From positions 124,001 through 188,000 of the forward strand of contig NZ_QQTO01000034.1 in the NCBI RefSeq assembly GCF_003351345.1: 64,000 nt of DNA. The letters are read 5' to 3'. Below, one piece after another: positions 1-9,035 of the stretch. Under the pieces are notes generated by a model. The model saw only the letters and a program-made list of their open reading frames with translations. It was not told the origin of the DNA and searched no databases. Both the position numbers and the translations under genes were made by a program. Numbering within the stretch: the first letter of the stretch is position 1; each line of letters begins with the position of its first letter. This DNA comes from Allobosea caraganae (GTDB lineage Bacteria > Pseudomonadota > Alphaproteobacteria > Rhizobiales > Beijerinckiaceae).

Positions 1-954
1 GTTGCGCAGATAGGCGGCAGGGTCGGCGGTGTAGCTCCTGTCGGCCTCGCGCCTCAGGCTGAAGGCGACTTTGCGGATGTTCCGCTGGTCGGGGACGTTG
101 ATGACGAGGTCGCGCTTGCGGGTGCGGAAGATCGAGGGGCAGCCGATGACGTCGACGTTCCGGATGCCGTTATGGCGCAGGGTCTCGGCGCTGAAGGCGC
201 CGCGCACGCCGATCGCGGCCGAGCGCTCGGAGACGATGCTCCAGAAGCGCTTCGAGCCTTCGGAGAGCTCGATCGCCCGGTTCTGGCTCGCCTGCGCGCC
301 GACGCCGATGGCGTAGACCGGCAGCTTGACCTTCTCCAGCACCTCGACGGCGCGGTACCACTCCATCTTCTCGTGGATGAAGTTCGAGCCGCGCACGAAG
401 ACGTAGTCGAACTCGCTCGCGTAGCGCTCGATGTCCGCGTCGGTCGGGCTCATGATCTTCATGGGCTCGAGATGCGCGTATTTGAGCAGCTTCAGCGTCG
501 AGTCGTAGACGATCATGTCGCCGATGTTGAAATAGTCGGAGAGCAGCTTGTCCATCGGCGCGCGGTACCAGCGCACCTTGTCGTGGTCGTAGACCTCGCC
601 GGCCGGGTAGATCACCAGCGCGCGCAGGTTCTTCGCGGTCGCGATCGGGCGCAGGTTCGAGCCGGGCGCGAGCGCGCCCGTCGCCGCGTCGGCGACGGCA
701 ACCAAATGCGGGCGCCCGTCGGGCAGCTTCGGCAGCGGGATGGTCAGCTCGGCCACCGCCGCATCGCCGGTGACGAGCGCGCTCGGGTTGATCGTGGCGT
801 AGTCGTGCCCGTCGAGCTTGAGCGTCAGCGCCGGCCAGCCGCTGCCCGGCTCGCGGACGATCGAGACGACGACCTCCTCCGTCGTGGCACGGATGATCTT
901 CATGCTGTGGCCCGCGGTCTGGGCTGCGGTGAGGTTGAGGACGGGCGCGTTCAT
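1..954 (-). CDS. Polysaccharide pyruvyl transferase-like protein (3' end outside window)
   Basis: The ATG is at 954 and the frame stays open to position 1, so 318 codons are visible and the C terminus is missing. Residues 1 to about 110 are a beta-rich segment I do not recognise. From about residue 115 the protein closely matches the gene at 2288-3496, sharing YPAGEVYDHD, FNIGDMIVYDSTLKLL and the FVRGSNFIHEKMEW stretch, so the two are paralogues. In this family the enzyme usually adds pyruvate ketals to sugars of exported polysaccharides in the cytoplasm, though several members have other roles. Its ATG overlaps the stop of the upstream secreted-protein gene by 4 bases, so it is the last visible gene of the glycan operon. 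Family placement is good; substrate is unknown. Confidence 0.8.
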   Translation of the reverse strand, partial: MNAPVLNLTAAQTAGHSMKIIRATTEEVVVSIVREPGSGWPALTLKLDGHDYATINPSALVTGDAAVAELTIPLPKLPDGRPHLVAVADAATGALAPGSNLRPIATAKNLRALVIYPAGEVYDHDKVRWYRAPMDKLLSDYFNIGDMIVYDSTLKLLKYAHLEPMKIMSPTDADIERYASEFDYVFVRGSNFIHEKMEWYRAVEVLEKVKLPVYAIGVGAQASQNRAIELSEGSKRFWSIVSERSAAIGVRGAFSAETLRHNGIRNVDVIGCPSIFRTRKRDLVINVPDQRNIRKVAFSLRREADRSYTADPAAYLRN

Positions 955-2114
955 GGGGTGTCTTTCACGATGCGGACCTTGATCCGGACGAGGTCGCGGT
1001 CCGGCCCGACCTTGCAGTCGGCGACCCGCATCTTCGTCATGAACAGGAAGGCCTCATTGCCGGTGGTCTCGAAGTTCCGGGACGGCGAGGCCGGGTCGGC
1101 GACGGAGCCGTAGGCGTAGCGGGTGCGGTCGGCGCAGTTCTTGCTCCACATCGTCGGGTGGACGATGAGGGTCTGCAGCGGCGACCAGCGCATCAGGTCG
1201 GCGGACCAGCTATAGGCGACGCGCCCGCCGCTGATGCCCTGGCTGGCATCGGGCCCGAGATGGAAGATCGCGAGGTAGAGCCCGCTCGCCTCATGCTTCG
1301 TGATCGAGCCGACCGTGGTCGGCAGCACCTTGAGCGGCTGGCACGGCTTCGCCTGCGTCGTGTCCTCGCGATAGGGATCGACCGCGCGCACCGTGTAGTC
1401 GGAGCCATCGAAAGCGCGCCAGGCGGTCGGGTCGTCGATCTTCGTGCTGCGGAAGATGCAGACGCCGCCCTTCTGGCCCTCGCCGCCGGTCGTTGCGATC
1501 AGCGCGTACCAGGCGCCGCCGCGCTCGATGATGTTGGACGGGTTGAAGAAGCCGCGATGCCGGCCCTGGCCGACATCCTGCTTGAAGGTGGGCGCGGCGA
1601 CGAGCTGGCGCGGCTCGGCCGAGAAGCTCATGCCGCCATCATTGGAATGCGCGGCGGTGACGACGTTGTACCAGCAGCTCATGCCGTCCTTGAAGCGGCA
1701 GGCGCCGGCGTGGCGGTCGGCATGGTACTCGTCGTGCAGCAGCGCGAAGACGTCGCGGCCATTCGCCGTCCAGGTCGCGGCGATCCAGCTCATGTCGCTG
1801 AACTGGCTCGGATCGGGGCTGTTCCTGGCCTGGAACGAGACCGCGCAGCTCTTGCGGATCGTGGCGAGGTCGGCGCCGATCAGCGGCCGGTTGCGGTAGT
1901 GGCTGGCGAAGGCGACGACCTCGCCCTTGTCGTCGCGGAAGGCGCGCAGTGGGGCGTCGGGCAGGTCCCATTCCTCGCAGCGCTCACGCGCCCAGGAATA
2001 GACGACCTCCTCCTGCGCATCGGGTGCGATCTCGACGCGATAGCCCGGCGCTTGGCCGGTCGCGACGGCGGGTGAGCAGACGAGCAGGAGCAGCGCCGCC
2101 GCTGCAATCCGCAC
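951..2114 (-). CDS. Secreted protein with an Asp-box-like motif (putative beta-propeller)
   Basis: I chose the GTG at 2114, which gives 387 aa. It begins with a good signal peptide (VRIAAAALLLLVCSPAVATG) and has a GGAAGGGG-type Shine-Dalgarno 9 to 15 bases upstream. The frame stays open to 2291, but that extension is encoded by a palindromic repeat and reads as low-complexity Pro/Gly. SNDGGMSFS near the middle resembles the Asp box of sialidase-like propellers, and there are several Cys residues and Trp-rich blades. The protein is probably periplasmic or extracellular and may bind or trim a glycan, since it lies between two pyruvyl transferase-like genes. I do not recognise the exact family, and the propeller fold is an inference. 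The ATGA overlap with the next gene suggests translational coupling. Confidence 0.65.
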   Translation of the reverse strand: MRIAAAALLLLVCSPAVATGQAPGYRVEIAPDAQEEVVYSWARERCEEWDLPDAPLRAFRDDKGEVVAFASHYRNRPLIGADLATIRKSCAVSFQARNSPDPSQFSDMSWIAATWTANGRDVFALLHDEYHADRHAGACRFKDGMSCWYNVVTAAHSNDGGMSFSAEPRQLVAAPTFKQDVGQGRHRGFFNPSNIIERGGAWYALIATTGGEGQKGGVCIFRSTKIDDPTAWRAFDGSDYTVRAVDPYREDTTQAKPCQPLKVLPTTVGSITKHEASGLYLAIFHLGPDASQGISGGRVAYSWSADLMRWSPLQTLIVHPTMWSKNCADRTRYAYGSVADPASPSRNFETTGNEAFLFMTKMRVADCKVGPDRDLVRIKVRIVKDTP

Positions 2115-2121
2115 TGCCCTG

Positions 2122-2252
2122 TCCCCTTCCCCCCGCTTGCGGTGGGGAAGGGCTAGGGATGGGGGGGCGTGCAGGACAATGCTCGACCTGCTCGCCTGGC
2201 GACTCTTCCCCCCACCCCGGCCCTCCCCACCGCAAGCGGGGGGAGGGGGAAG
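2122..2252. repeat. Pair of inverted GC-rich palindromic repeats
   Basis: Two related units, about 2122-2167 and 2209-2252, lie in inverted orientation around a 40-base spacer. Each has a core close to CCACCGCAAGCGGGG flanked by C-runs or G-runs, and together they can fold into one long hairpin. A relative of the same family is at 63959-63994. The units fill the gap between the 2288-3496 gene and the secreted-protein gene, and may act as a transcript-stabilising or attenuating structure inside the operon. Confidence 0.7.
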
Positions 2253-2287
2253 AGGCGCGCGCCCTTTGAGGAACCGAAACACCATGC

Positions 2288-3496
2288 TCACGCGACCTTG
2301 CGCTCGGCCTCGGGGGGCGGTGGCGGCGCGGCCTTGGCCACTGGAGGGGCGCCGACCATCTTGGTGTCGATATTGTTCTCGACCAGGAAGTCGCGCATCG
2401 CCGTGTAGACCTGGGCGTAGGTCGCGTTGAAGCGGTCGAACAGGGCCTGGTCCCAGTACTCCTCCAGCTTGAAGTCCGGGCCGGCGAAGACGTCGTAGCT
2501 CGGGATCTTGAACGTATCCGCGAACTCGACCGTGCGGCTGTCATAGGTGAAGTAGATCGACGGCGTGCCGTTGGCGAGCGCCATCAGGTTGCCGTGCAGC
2601 CGGTAGCCGAGCACGAGGTCGAGCTTGCGCACCAATTGCTCGTACTCGGCGACCACGTCCGAATAGAACATCCGGCTGCGGTAGAGCTGCTCCATCTCGG
2701 CGTCGAGATACCAGGACGTCGCCCATTCGTTTTTGCGCAGGGCCGCGATCGCCTCTTCCTTCTGCTCCAGCGTGCCAAGCGCGAGCTTCTTCTCTTCGAT
2801 TTCGCCCTGCGCCATCAGCGTCGCGTCGAAGCGGCCGGCTAGCGTCTTCACCAGGTCGCGGTGGAAGGTCAGGTAGCGCTTGATGTTGCGCGCATAGGTC
2901 GGCGAGACCTCGCGCCGCAGCGTGATGCCGACCTTCTTGACGCTGTCGAGCGGCGGCAGCTTGATCGCGAGGTTGGGGTTGTTGGCGCGGAAGGCCGTCG
3001 GGCAGCCGATGACGCGGACGTTCTTGATGCCGATCTCGTTCATGATCTCGGCCGAATAGGCGCCGCGCACGCCGATCGACGCGGTCGAATCCGCCATCAG
3101 CCTGAGCACGGTCTTGGTGTCCTGGCTCAGCTCCAGCTTTCCGCTGACCGGTGCCTGGGCGCCGATGCCGAAGGCGATGACCGGGATCTTAAGCCGGCGC
3201 AGCACGTCGGCGGTCTGGCTCCACTTCATCTCGGCATGGACGTAGTTCGAGCCGCGCAGGAAGACGTAGTCGTATTCCGCGTTCATGCGGTCGATCAGCG
3301 CCATGTCGGGATTGGCGATCGGCAGCACGTCGAGCTTCTCGAAGTTGAGCAGCTTCAGCGAGGAGTCGAAGACGAAGGCGTCGCCGATATTGTGGTAGTG
3401 GTTGATATGGCTCGCCAAATCGGCGTGCCGGTACCAGCGCACGTTGTCGTGGTCGTAGACCTCCCCGGAAGGGATCATGACGAGGATGCGGGCCAT
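2288..3496 (-). CDS. Polysaccharide pyruvyl transferase family protein
   Basis: This 402-aa protein starts at the ATG at 3496, preceded by AAGGGGAGACAAAACC. The frame continues upstream into the next gene, but the start MARILVMIPSGEVYDHD is the natural first strand of the fold. The C-terminal half carries LGYRLHGNLMALANGTPS, the HG motif typical of polysaccharide pyruvyl transferases. The tail is Pro-rich (PPPPPEAERK). It should act in the cytoplasm on a nucleotide- or lipid-linked sugar. It is paralogous to the gene at 1-954 and lies within the minus-strand glycan operon, 44 bases downstream of a GT4 gene. Family assignment is strong, but pyruvylation itself is not proven. Confidence 0.85.
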   Translation of the reverse strand: MARILVMIPSGEVYDHDNVRWYRHADLASHINHYHNIGDAFVFDSSLKLLNFEKLDVLPIANPDMALIDRMNAEYDYVFLRGSNYVHAEMKWSQTADVLRRLKIPVIAFGIGAQAPVSGKLELSQDTKTVLRLMADSTASIGVRGAYSAEIMNEIGIKNVRVIGCPTAFRANNPNLAIKLPPLDSVKKVGITLRREVSPTYARNIKRYLTFHRDLVKTLAGRFDATLMAQGEIEEKKLALGTLEQKEEAIAALRKNEWATSWYLDAEMEQLYRSRMFYSDVVAEYEQLVRKLDLVLGYRLHGNLMALANGTPSIYFTYDSRTVEFADTFKIPSYDVFAGPDFKLEEYWDQALFDRFNATYAQVYTAMRDFLVENNIDTKMVGAPPVAKAAPPPPPEAERKVA

Positions 3497-3540
3497 GGTT
3501 TTGTCTCCCCTTGTTGTCCCGTTAGTTGCTTCTTCCGGCA

Positions 3541-4848
3541 TCAGGCGATCATCGGCGTGGCAGCGCGACTGGCGGGCATCGGCATGCCACGCTGCTCGAT
3601 CAGCCGCTGGTAGAGGGCGATGTGCTCGGCCGCGCAGCCGATATGGGTCAGCGGCGGCGTGATGCCTCCGCGCAGGCGCTCCCATAGCTTCGGCTCGCTC
3701 AGCGCCCGCGTCATGCAGTCGACCAGGTCCTCCGGGCTGCCGGAGCGGAAATGCAGGCCGTTGACCTCGTCGACGATCTTCTCGGCCATGCCGCCAATGT
3801 TGCTGGAGAGGATCGGGCGGCCATGGAAGAAGGCCTCCTGGATCACGATCGGCGAGTTCTCCCACCAGACCGAGGGCATCACCACCCAGTCGACCGAGCG
3901 CATCAGGTTGGGCATCTCGTGGTTCTGGAAGGCGCCGCAGAAGCGCACGCGGCGGCCGGCGCTCTCGACCAGTTCGGCGAACTTCTTCTTGTAGGCCTCG
4001 GGCTGGCGCTCGAGATTGCCGCCATAGACCAGCAGGATCGCGTCGTCGCCCCAGACAGCGTCGGGAATGCGGGTGACGGCGTCGATCAGCACGTCGGCGC
4101 CCTTGTAGGGCGTCAGCTGGCCGAAATAGGCGAAGCGCGAGCGCCGTGCCTTGGCGTCCGGCAGCGGCCGCGGCGGCGCGACATGGGGCACGTCGATGCC
4201 GTTCTCGATCACGCTGAAGCGGTCGGCGGCGAGCCCCCAGTCCTGGAAGCGCTCGGCCAGGAAGCGGCTCGGCGAGACGAAATGGTCGGCGAGGTTGAGC
4301 ATGCCCTTGATGAAGGTCTCGCGCGCCAGGAAGCGGGCCGGCGAGATCTCGGGGAAGCAGGCATTGCAGTCGGTCGGCGAGGAGCGGTAGCAGAGCTTGA
4401 ACGCGCCGGTCTTCACCATTTGGCCGTGATGGTGGCAGATCGAGAGATATTCGTGGAAGGTCACCACGATCAGCGCGTCCGGCAAGGTGTCGCGCACGGC
4501 GTAGAGGCATTCGAGCCCGAGCCCGATGAAATGGTGGAAATGCACCACGTCCGGCTTCAGGTCGCGCAGCACGCGGACGAAGTCGCGCTCGATCTCCTCG
4601 GTGTTGCGGTTGGAGATCAGGAAGTGGTCGTATTCTTCGGCGTAGTAGAGCAGCTCGCCGCCGCGCTGGCGCAGGCTCATCAGCGCCGTGCCGGCATGGC
4701 GCGGTGTCGGCGCGCCGACGCGGGCGAGGTAATGCGCATCGACGCCCTCGCTCGCCTGCAGGCCCTTGTGCAGGTTGTAGGAGGCGATCTCGGCGCCACC
4801 GAGCGACAGGCTCGGATGGCCATGGGACACGACGAGTACGCGCATCAT
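3541..4848 (-). CDS. Glycosyltransferase family 4 protein
   Basis: This 435-aa GT-B enzyme opens with MMRVLVVSHGHPSLSLGGAE, the usual N-terminal strand plus Gly-rich loop for an acceptor domain. The C-terminal domain has ENGIDVPHV, FAYFGQLTPYKGADVL and WWENSPIVIQEAFFHGRP, where the two Glu residues form the EX7E donor-binding motif. A Cys-containing segment (TDCNACFPEIS) is shared with the paralogue at 7782-9035. The ATG at 4848 overlaps the upstream stop as TGATG; the next codon (4845) is an equally possible start. It should transfer an NDP-sugar to a glycan or lipid carrier at the inner membrane. Donor and acceptor cannot be read from the sequence. Confidence 0.9.
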   Translation of the reverse strand: MMRVLVVSHGHPSLSLGGAEIASYNLHKGLQASEGVDAHYLARVGAPTPRHAGTALMSLRQRGGELLYYAEEYDHFLISNRNTEEIERDFVRVLRDLKPDVVHFHHFIGLGLECLYAVRDTLPDALIVVTFHEYLSICHHHGQMVKTGAFKLCYRSSPTDCNACFPEISPARFLARETFIKGMLNLADHFVSPSRFLAERFQDWGLAADRFSVIENGIDVPHVAPPRPLPDAKARRSRFAYFGQLTPYKGADVLIDAVTRIPDAVWGDDAILLVYGGNLERQPEAYKKKFAELVESAGRRVRFCGAFQNHEMPNLMRSVDWVVMPSVWWENSPIVIQEAFFHGRPILSSNIGGMAEKIVDEVNGLHFRSGSPEDLVDCMTRALSEPKLWERLRGGITPPLTHIGCAAEHIALYQRLIEQRGMPMPASRAATPMIA

Positions 4849-7031
4849 CACCCTCGCATATTGGAAACGGCCAGCGCCCAGCGGCGGTCGAAGCTGGCGC
4901 GGTCGGCCTGGCTTGCCAGCGCGCCGACATGCGGCCGCGCCAACTCGCCATCGTCGACCACGTAGATCTCGACCTCGGGCACCCAGACGGACGGCGCCCC
5001 GTTCATCCTGAGCTTGAGGCAGAGGTCGAGCCCCTTTTCCGCCGTGGTGAAGTAGTTGCGGGCAAAGCCGCCGGCCTCGATGAAGGCGGCGCGCGACAGC
5101 ACGCAGCATTCGGTCGCGCCGGCAGCGACCTCCATCGGACCGAGATTGCCGATCGCATCGAGCGGATAGCCGACGAAGCGATTGAACACGCGCCGGTTCG
5201 GGCCTTCGCCCTCCATCCAGGCGCCGGCCCAGCGGATCGAGTTGTCTTCGAAGAGCAGCGTCGGGCTCGCCACGCATTGCCCGCCACGGGCCCGGAAGGC
5301 GCGCTCCAGCCGGCCGAGCCAGCCGGGCATGCGGATCTGCGCCGAGCCCGAGAGCAGCGCCACGGTCTGGAAGCGGCAGGCGCGCGCTCCGGCCTCCAGC
5401 GCGTCGCAGGCATCCTCGACGCCGTCGACCAGCGCGAGTCGGATCGAGAGCCCGTAGAAGCGCGCCAGCCGGCGCGCCTCGGCGCCGATCCGGTCGAAGC
5501 TCTCGCCGGGAACGGCGAGCACGATCGGCACCGGCTTGACCTCTGGGTCGATGGCGAGCAGCGCGAAGAGCGAGGAGAGCTCTCGCTGGCGATGGTCGAG
5601 CCCGATCACGAGGCCAAGCGGCGCATCGGCCTTAAAGGCGCCGAGGTCGAAGGTCTCGATCACGCGCGGCGGCGGGATCTCGGCCGCTTGCAAGGCCGGC
5701 GCAATCTGGCGCTCGACCACGGAGGTCGCGGTCGAGGAGCGCGGGTCGAGCAGGCCGAAGACGCGCTCCAGCGTCCGCCTGGCCTGGCCGCGGCCGGCCT
5801 CCAGCGGCAGGAAGGCGGGGCCGGAGCCTTCGATCTCGAATTCGAGGTAGAGCGGCTGGCCGGGTTCCGGCACGAGCTTGGGTGCGAAGACGATGAAGCC
5901 GTAGCTGTTGCGGCGGGAGCCGAGCATATGGGCAAAGCGCGGGTCCTCGGCGAAGGCCGCGACCACGTCCGGCCGCGAGACCCGGGTCCAGAGCCGGTCG
6001 ATGACGCAGGACTGGCTGCCGGAGCGCAGGGTGACGGCGCTGACATGCCGGTCGGGGTCGAACAGCCAGCCGATGATCAGCGTGCCGGCGCTCTCGATCA
6101 CCGTGGCGTCGTCGATGCCGGCGCGTACCGGGTTATCGAGCAGGCAGACCGTGTCGCGCCCGTCGAAGCGCTGCGAGGCGCGCCGGAGCTTGTCCACCGT
6201 CGCCTGCGGGGCGCTGCCGCGCTGCAGGCCGTCGCGCAGATGGCCGGGCACCGTGATCGGTTCGAGCAGGACATGGCGCTCGTAGACGTCGAGCGCGCGC
6301 CAGCCATCATTGGCGCGGAAGAACAGCCGCTCGATCTCGCTGGGATGGCGGATCGCGCAATCCTCCAGCAGGCCGAAGAAGCCGCGCGCGCCATCGGCGA
6401 GGTCGTCGCGCTCGAAGGTCCCGGCCTCCAGGGCGGCGAAGGAGAGTCCACCATGGGCGATCAAGAGCTTGGTGCGGCCGCCGCTGAAATCGGAGGTCCA
6501 ACCCTGGATGAAGACGCTCTCGTCGAGCGCGCCCATCACCTCGACGAAGCCGCCGGGCTTGGCGATCGATTGCAGCAGCAGTGCCGCCGCCCGCAGCCGG
6601 CGCGGGTTCGGCTTGGCGGTGAGCAGGATTTCGAGCAGCCCGTCGACGACGGTCGGAAAGGCCTGTCCCGCCTCATCCGCGAGTGCCGCGAGGAAGGATT
6701 GCATCGGCAGCGGCTTCGGCGAGAGCACCAGCCGCAGCGGCCGGCCCGGCCGGCCGATCAGCAGTGCGCCCGAGCCGGTGCGGTCGGTGGCAGGGGCGGG
6801 GGCCAGGCAGAGGAAGCCGATGGCGGCGGAGGCCTCGGCCTGCGGCCGGCGCCAGGTCAGCGCCATGGTCTCGGCCTTGTTGCGCGGATTGCCGTCGACC
6901 GCGATCGCGACCTTGCCGGGAATGGCGTCGCAACAGCTCACGATCAGGATGGCGTTCTCGCCGAGCGGCGTCCAGGCCACGGTCGGGGCCGGGCTGATCC
7001 TGGTCTGCTCGGGGACGATGACTTCGTTCAT
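4848..7031 (-). CDS. Large protein with a degenerate GT2-like C-terminal domain
   Basis: This 727-aa protein resembles the 759-aa GT2 protein at 9865-12144 in size and layout. The first two thirds are mixed alpha/beta with several domain-sized blocks I cannot name. From about residue 470 it looks like a family 2 glycosyltransferase. However, the position that reads VNSDIIPVEPGW in the 759-aa protein reads SGSAQIRMPGW here, so the metal-binding DXD/SD acid is absent. The later GGFARNYFTTAEKGLDLCLK block, which corresponds to the ED-containing acceptor motif, is also altered. It may be a non-catalytic partner or a carbohydrate-binding scaffold. It starts at the ATG at 7031, only 4 bases after the upstream stop, and couples to the GT4 gene downstream. 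Confidence 0.7.
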   Translation of the reverse strand: MNEVIVPEQTRISPAPTVAWTPLGENAILIVSCCDAIPGKVAIAVDGNPRNKAETMALTWRRPQAEASAAIGFLCLAPAPATDRTGSGALLIGRPGRPLRLVLSPKPLPMQSFLAALADEAGQAFPTVVDGLLEILLTAKPNPRRLRAAALLLQSIAKPGGFVEVMGALDESVFIQGWTSDFSGGRTKLLIAHGGLSFAALEAGTFERDDLADGARGFFGLLEDCAIRHPSEIERLFFRANDGWRALDVYERHVLLEPITVPGHLRDGLQRGSAPQATVDKLRRASQRFDGRDTVCLLDNPVRAGIDDATVIESAGTLIIGWLFDPDRHVSAVTLRSGSQSCVIDRLWTRVSRPDVVAAFAEDPRFAHMLGSRRNSYGFIVFAPKLVPEPGQPLYLEFEIEGSGPAFLPLEAGRGQARRTLERVFGLLDPRSSTATSVVERQIAPALQAAEIPPPRVIETFDLGAFKADAPLGLVIGLDHRQRELSSLFALLAIDPEVKPVPIVLAVPGESFDRIGAEARRLARFYGLSIRLALVDGVEDACDALEAGARACRFQTVALLSGSAQIRMPGWLGRLERAFRARGGQCVASPTLLFEDNSIRWAGAWMEGEGPNRRVFNRFVGYPLDAIGNLGPMEVAAGATECCVLSRAAFIEAGGFARNYFTTAEKGLDLCLKLRMNGAPSVWVPEVEIYVVDDGELARPHVGALASQADRASFDRRWALAVSNMRG

Positions 7032-7035
7032 GGGC

Positions 7036-7785
7036 TCAATGCCTCGCCAGGGTGACGGCCAGCGTCACGAAGGACATCAGCGCCGCGAGCCCCGACATGA
7101 AGCCGAGCAGCATGGTCGCCTGCCTGAGCGGGCGTTGCGCCTCCTTGCGGATCGCGATCAGCCGCTCGTCGAAGCCGCGCATGGTCGTGTCGAAGCGCAT
7201 CAGGAAGACGTCGAGCTCGCTGAGGCGCTGCGAGATATGGTCGGCGCGGGCCGTCTCGGCCGCCTCGTCGCGCTGCACCGAATTGCCGCCCAGACGCTCC
7301 GTGACCTCGTCGAGCTTCTCGACCAGCTCCTTCTGGGCCAGCTGTCCCCGCCGGTTGAGCGCGATCAGCGCCTCGACGCGGTCGAAGAAGCGCGCCAGCG
7401 GCACCGCGATCGCAGCCTCGGCCGCAAGTTCGGCCGGCGGCGGCAGCCTGAGTTCCAGTTCGGTGCCCGTCGCCGGCGAGAGGCCGAGGATGACGAGCCG
7501 CTCGCGCACGGCCACGGTCGCGTCGTCGAGCTCCATCGAGAAGGCGTGGCGCCCGTCGCCGATGCCGTTGCGGCGCAGGTCGATGCGGCCCTGGTCGGCG
7601 ACGACCTCCGCCACGACGCGGCCGTCGAGCATCAGCCTGACCCTGAGCCGCTCCTCGGGCCTGGCCTCGTCCCAGATCCAGCCATGTAGCCGGTTGCCGT
7701 CGAGGGCGTCGACCCGGCCGTTCATGCGGGCGGGCACCACGTTGGGCAACCGCTCGGTTCCGTCGGCATCGCGCGCTACGCTCAT
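7036..7785 (-). CDS. Membrane-anchored coiled-coil protein with a GW-type beta domain
   Basis: This 249-aa protein starts at the ATG at 7785, which overlaps the upstream GT4 stop as ATGA. Residues about 20-95 form a beta-rich module with GRVDALDGNRLHGWIWDE and GIGDGRHAFSMEL. Similar modules occur in alphaproteobacterial glycan-related proteins, but I cannot name the family. Residues about 125-225 are charged and helical, suitable for a coiled coil. The last 25 residues form one membrane segment (LLGFMSGLAALMSFVTLAVT). The topology suggests a tail anchor with the bulk in the cytoplasm, possibly tethering glycosyltransferases to the membrane. That role is inferred from topology and operon position only. 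Confidence 0.6.
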   Translation of the reverse strand: MSVARDADGTERLPNVVPARMNGRVDALDGNRLHGWIWDEARPEERLRVRLMLDGRVVAEVVADQGRIDLRRNGIGDGRHAFSMELDDATVAVRERLVILGLSPATGTELELRLPPPAELAAEAAIAVPLARFFDRVEALIALNRRGQLAQKELVEKLDEVTERLGGNSVQRDEAAETARADHISQRLSELDVFLMRFDTTMRGFDERLIAIRKEAQRPLRQATMLLGFMSGLAALMSFVTLAVTLARH

Positions 7786-9035
7786 GCGGCCTCCGCGAGT
7801 TTGAGCTTGTCGAAGAGCGAGAGATGGGCGCGGGCGCATTCCGCGATGGTCGGCTGCCGGCGGATGCCGTCGACCAGCCGGTCCCACAGGCCCTCCTCGT
7901 CCATCGCCCGGCGCATCACGCGGGCGAGTTGGGCCGGGTCACTAGGGCGGGCATGCAGCCCATCGACCTCGTCGCGCACCATCTCGGCCATGCCGCCGAT
8001 GTTGCTGGCGATGATCGGGCGGCGGTGCTGGAACGCCTCCTGGATGACGAGCGGCGCGTTCTCCCACCAGATCGAGGGCATCACCACCCAATCGATCTCG
8101 GCCATCAGCTCCGGCAGCTCCTCGCGCTGGTAGGGGCCGCAATGGGTCACCGCGGCGCCGGCCTCACCGAGCGCCTTATCGAAGGCGGCGACGAAAGCCT
8201 CGCTTTGGAACGGCGCACCGCCATGGATGCGCAGCTCGAACTCGCTTTCCCCGGCCAACTGCAGCAGCTTCGCCGCCCCGAGCAGTTCGAGCACGCCCTT
8301 CCACGGGTTGAGGTTGCCGAAATAGCCGAAGCTGGCGCGCTTGCCGCCCTTGACCGCATGCGGCATCGACAGCCGCGGCGGCCGCGCGTTCTCGATCACG
8401 TCGATCCGGTCGGCCCTCAGGCCCCAGTCGACATAGCGCTGGCGCAGGAAGCGGCTCGGCGCGACGAACTGGTCGACCGCGGCGAGATGCGTCTTCAGGA
8501 AGCGCTCGCGCAGCAGGAAGCGGTCGGCCGATATCTCGGGGAAGCAGCCGCGGCAGCTCGCCGGCGAGGCGCCGGAGCAGCGCTGCTTGTCGGTCGGCCG
8601 CGCCATCAGTCCGTCATTGTGGCAGATCGGGTAGTAGTCGTGCAGCGTCATCACGATCTTGGCGGAGGGCAAGAGCCGGCGTGCCAGCGTCAGGAACTCG
8701 GCGCCGATCAGCACGAGATGGTGGATGTGGATGACATCCGGCCGGAATTCCTCGAGCAGCCCGCCAAGATCCTGCAAGGTGCCGTAATGGTCGATCTGGC
8801 TGAGGAAGAAGCGGTCGAAATGCCCGCTCCAGAGCAGCAGGTCGCCGTCCGGGCCCGTCGTCTGGAAGGCCGTGCCCGGATGCGCCTCGCGATGGATCGC
8901 GTTGGTCGCGCCGAGGAAGAGCACCTCGCAGCCCTGCTCGCGATAGCCGCTGGCCAGGTCATGCGCGAAGATCTCGGTCCCGCCGGGATGCAGGTCGGGG
9001 TGGTTATGCGCGGCGACGAGGATGCGGCGCGTCAT
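7782..9035 (-). CDS. Glycosyltransferase family 4 protein (paralogue of 3541-4848)
   Basis: This 417-aa GT-B glycosyltransferase starts MTRRILVAAHNHPDLHPGGTE at 9035, with an ATGA overlap to the methyltransferase. It shares with the 3541-4848 protein the order CFPEIS, PSRFLRQRYVDWGL, FGYFGNLNPWKG and WWENAPLVIQEAFQHRRP, which includes the EX7E motif. The two are clearly paralogues from a duplication within the cluster. It should use a nucleotide sugar in the cytoplasm to extend the same surface glycan. The Cys-rich CSGASPASCRGC stretch is conserved between the pair and may bind metal or be structural. Family certain, specificity unknown. Confidence 0.9.
   Translation of the reverse strand: MTRRILVAAHNHPDLHPGGTEIFAHDLASGYREQGCEVLFLGATNAIHREAHPGTAFQTTGPDGDLLLWSGHFDRFFLSQIDHYGTLQDLGGLLEEFRPDVIHIHHLVLIGAEFLTLARRLLPSAKIVMTLHDYYPICHNDGLMARPTDKQRCSGASPASCRGCFPEISADRFLLRERFLKTHLAAVDQFVAPSRFLRQRYVDWGLRADRIDVIENARPPRLSMPHAVKGGKRASFGYFGNLNPWKGVLELLGAAKLLQLAGESEFELRIHGGAPFQSEAFVAAFDKALGEAGAAVTHCGPYQREELPELMAEIDWVVMPSIWWENAPLVIQEAFQHRRPIIASNIGGMAEMVRDEVDGLHARPSDPAQLARVMRRAMDEEGLWDRLVDGIRRQPTIAECARAHLSLFDKLKLAEAA

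Noticed and set aside
2288..4951. One 887-codon protein joining a GT4 region with the pyruvyl transferase
   Set aside because: The upstream part is a shifted frame of the GT4 gene with no domain; the pyruvyl transferase has its own ribosome site and start.
4704..7055. 783-codon open frame on the plus strand
   Set aside because: It lies opposite the glycosyltransferase genes, reads as Arg/Gly/Ala-rich with no domain, and follows from the high GC third-position bias of the real minus-strand genes.
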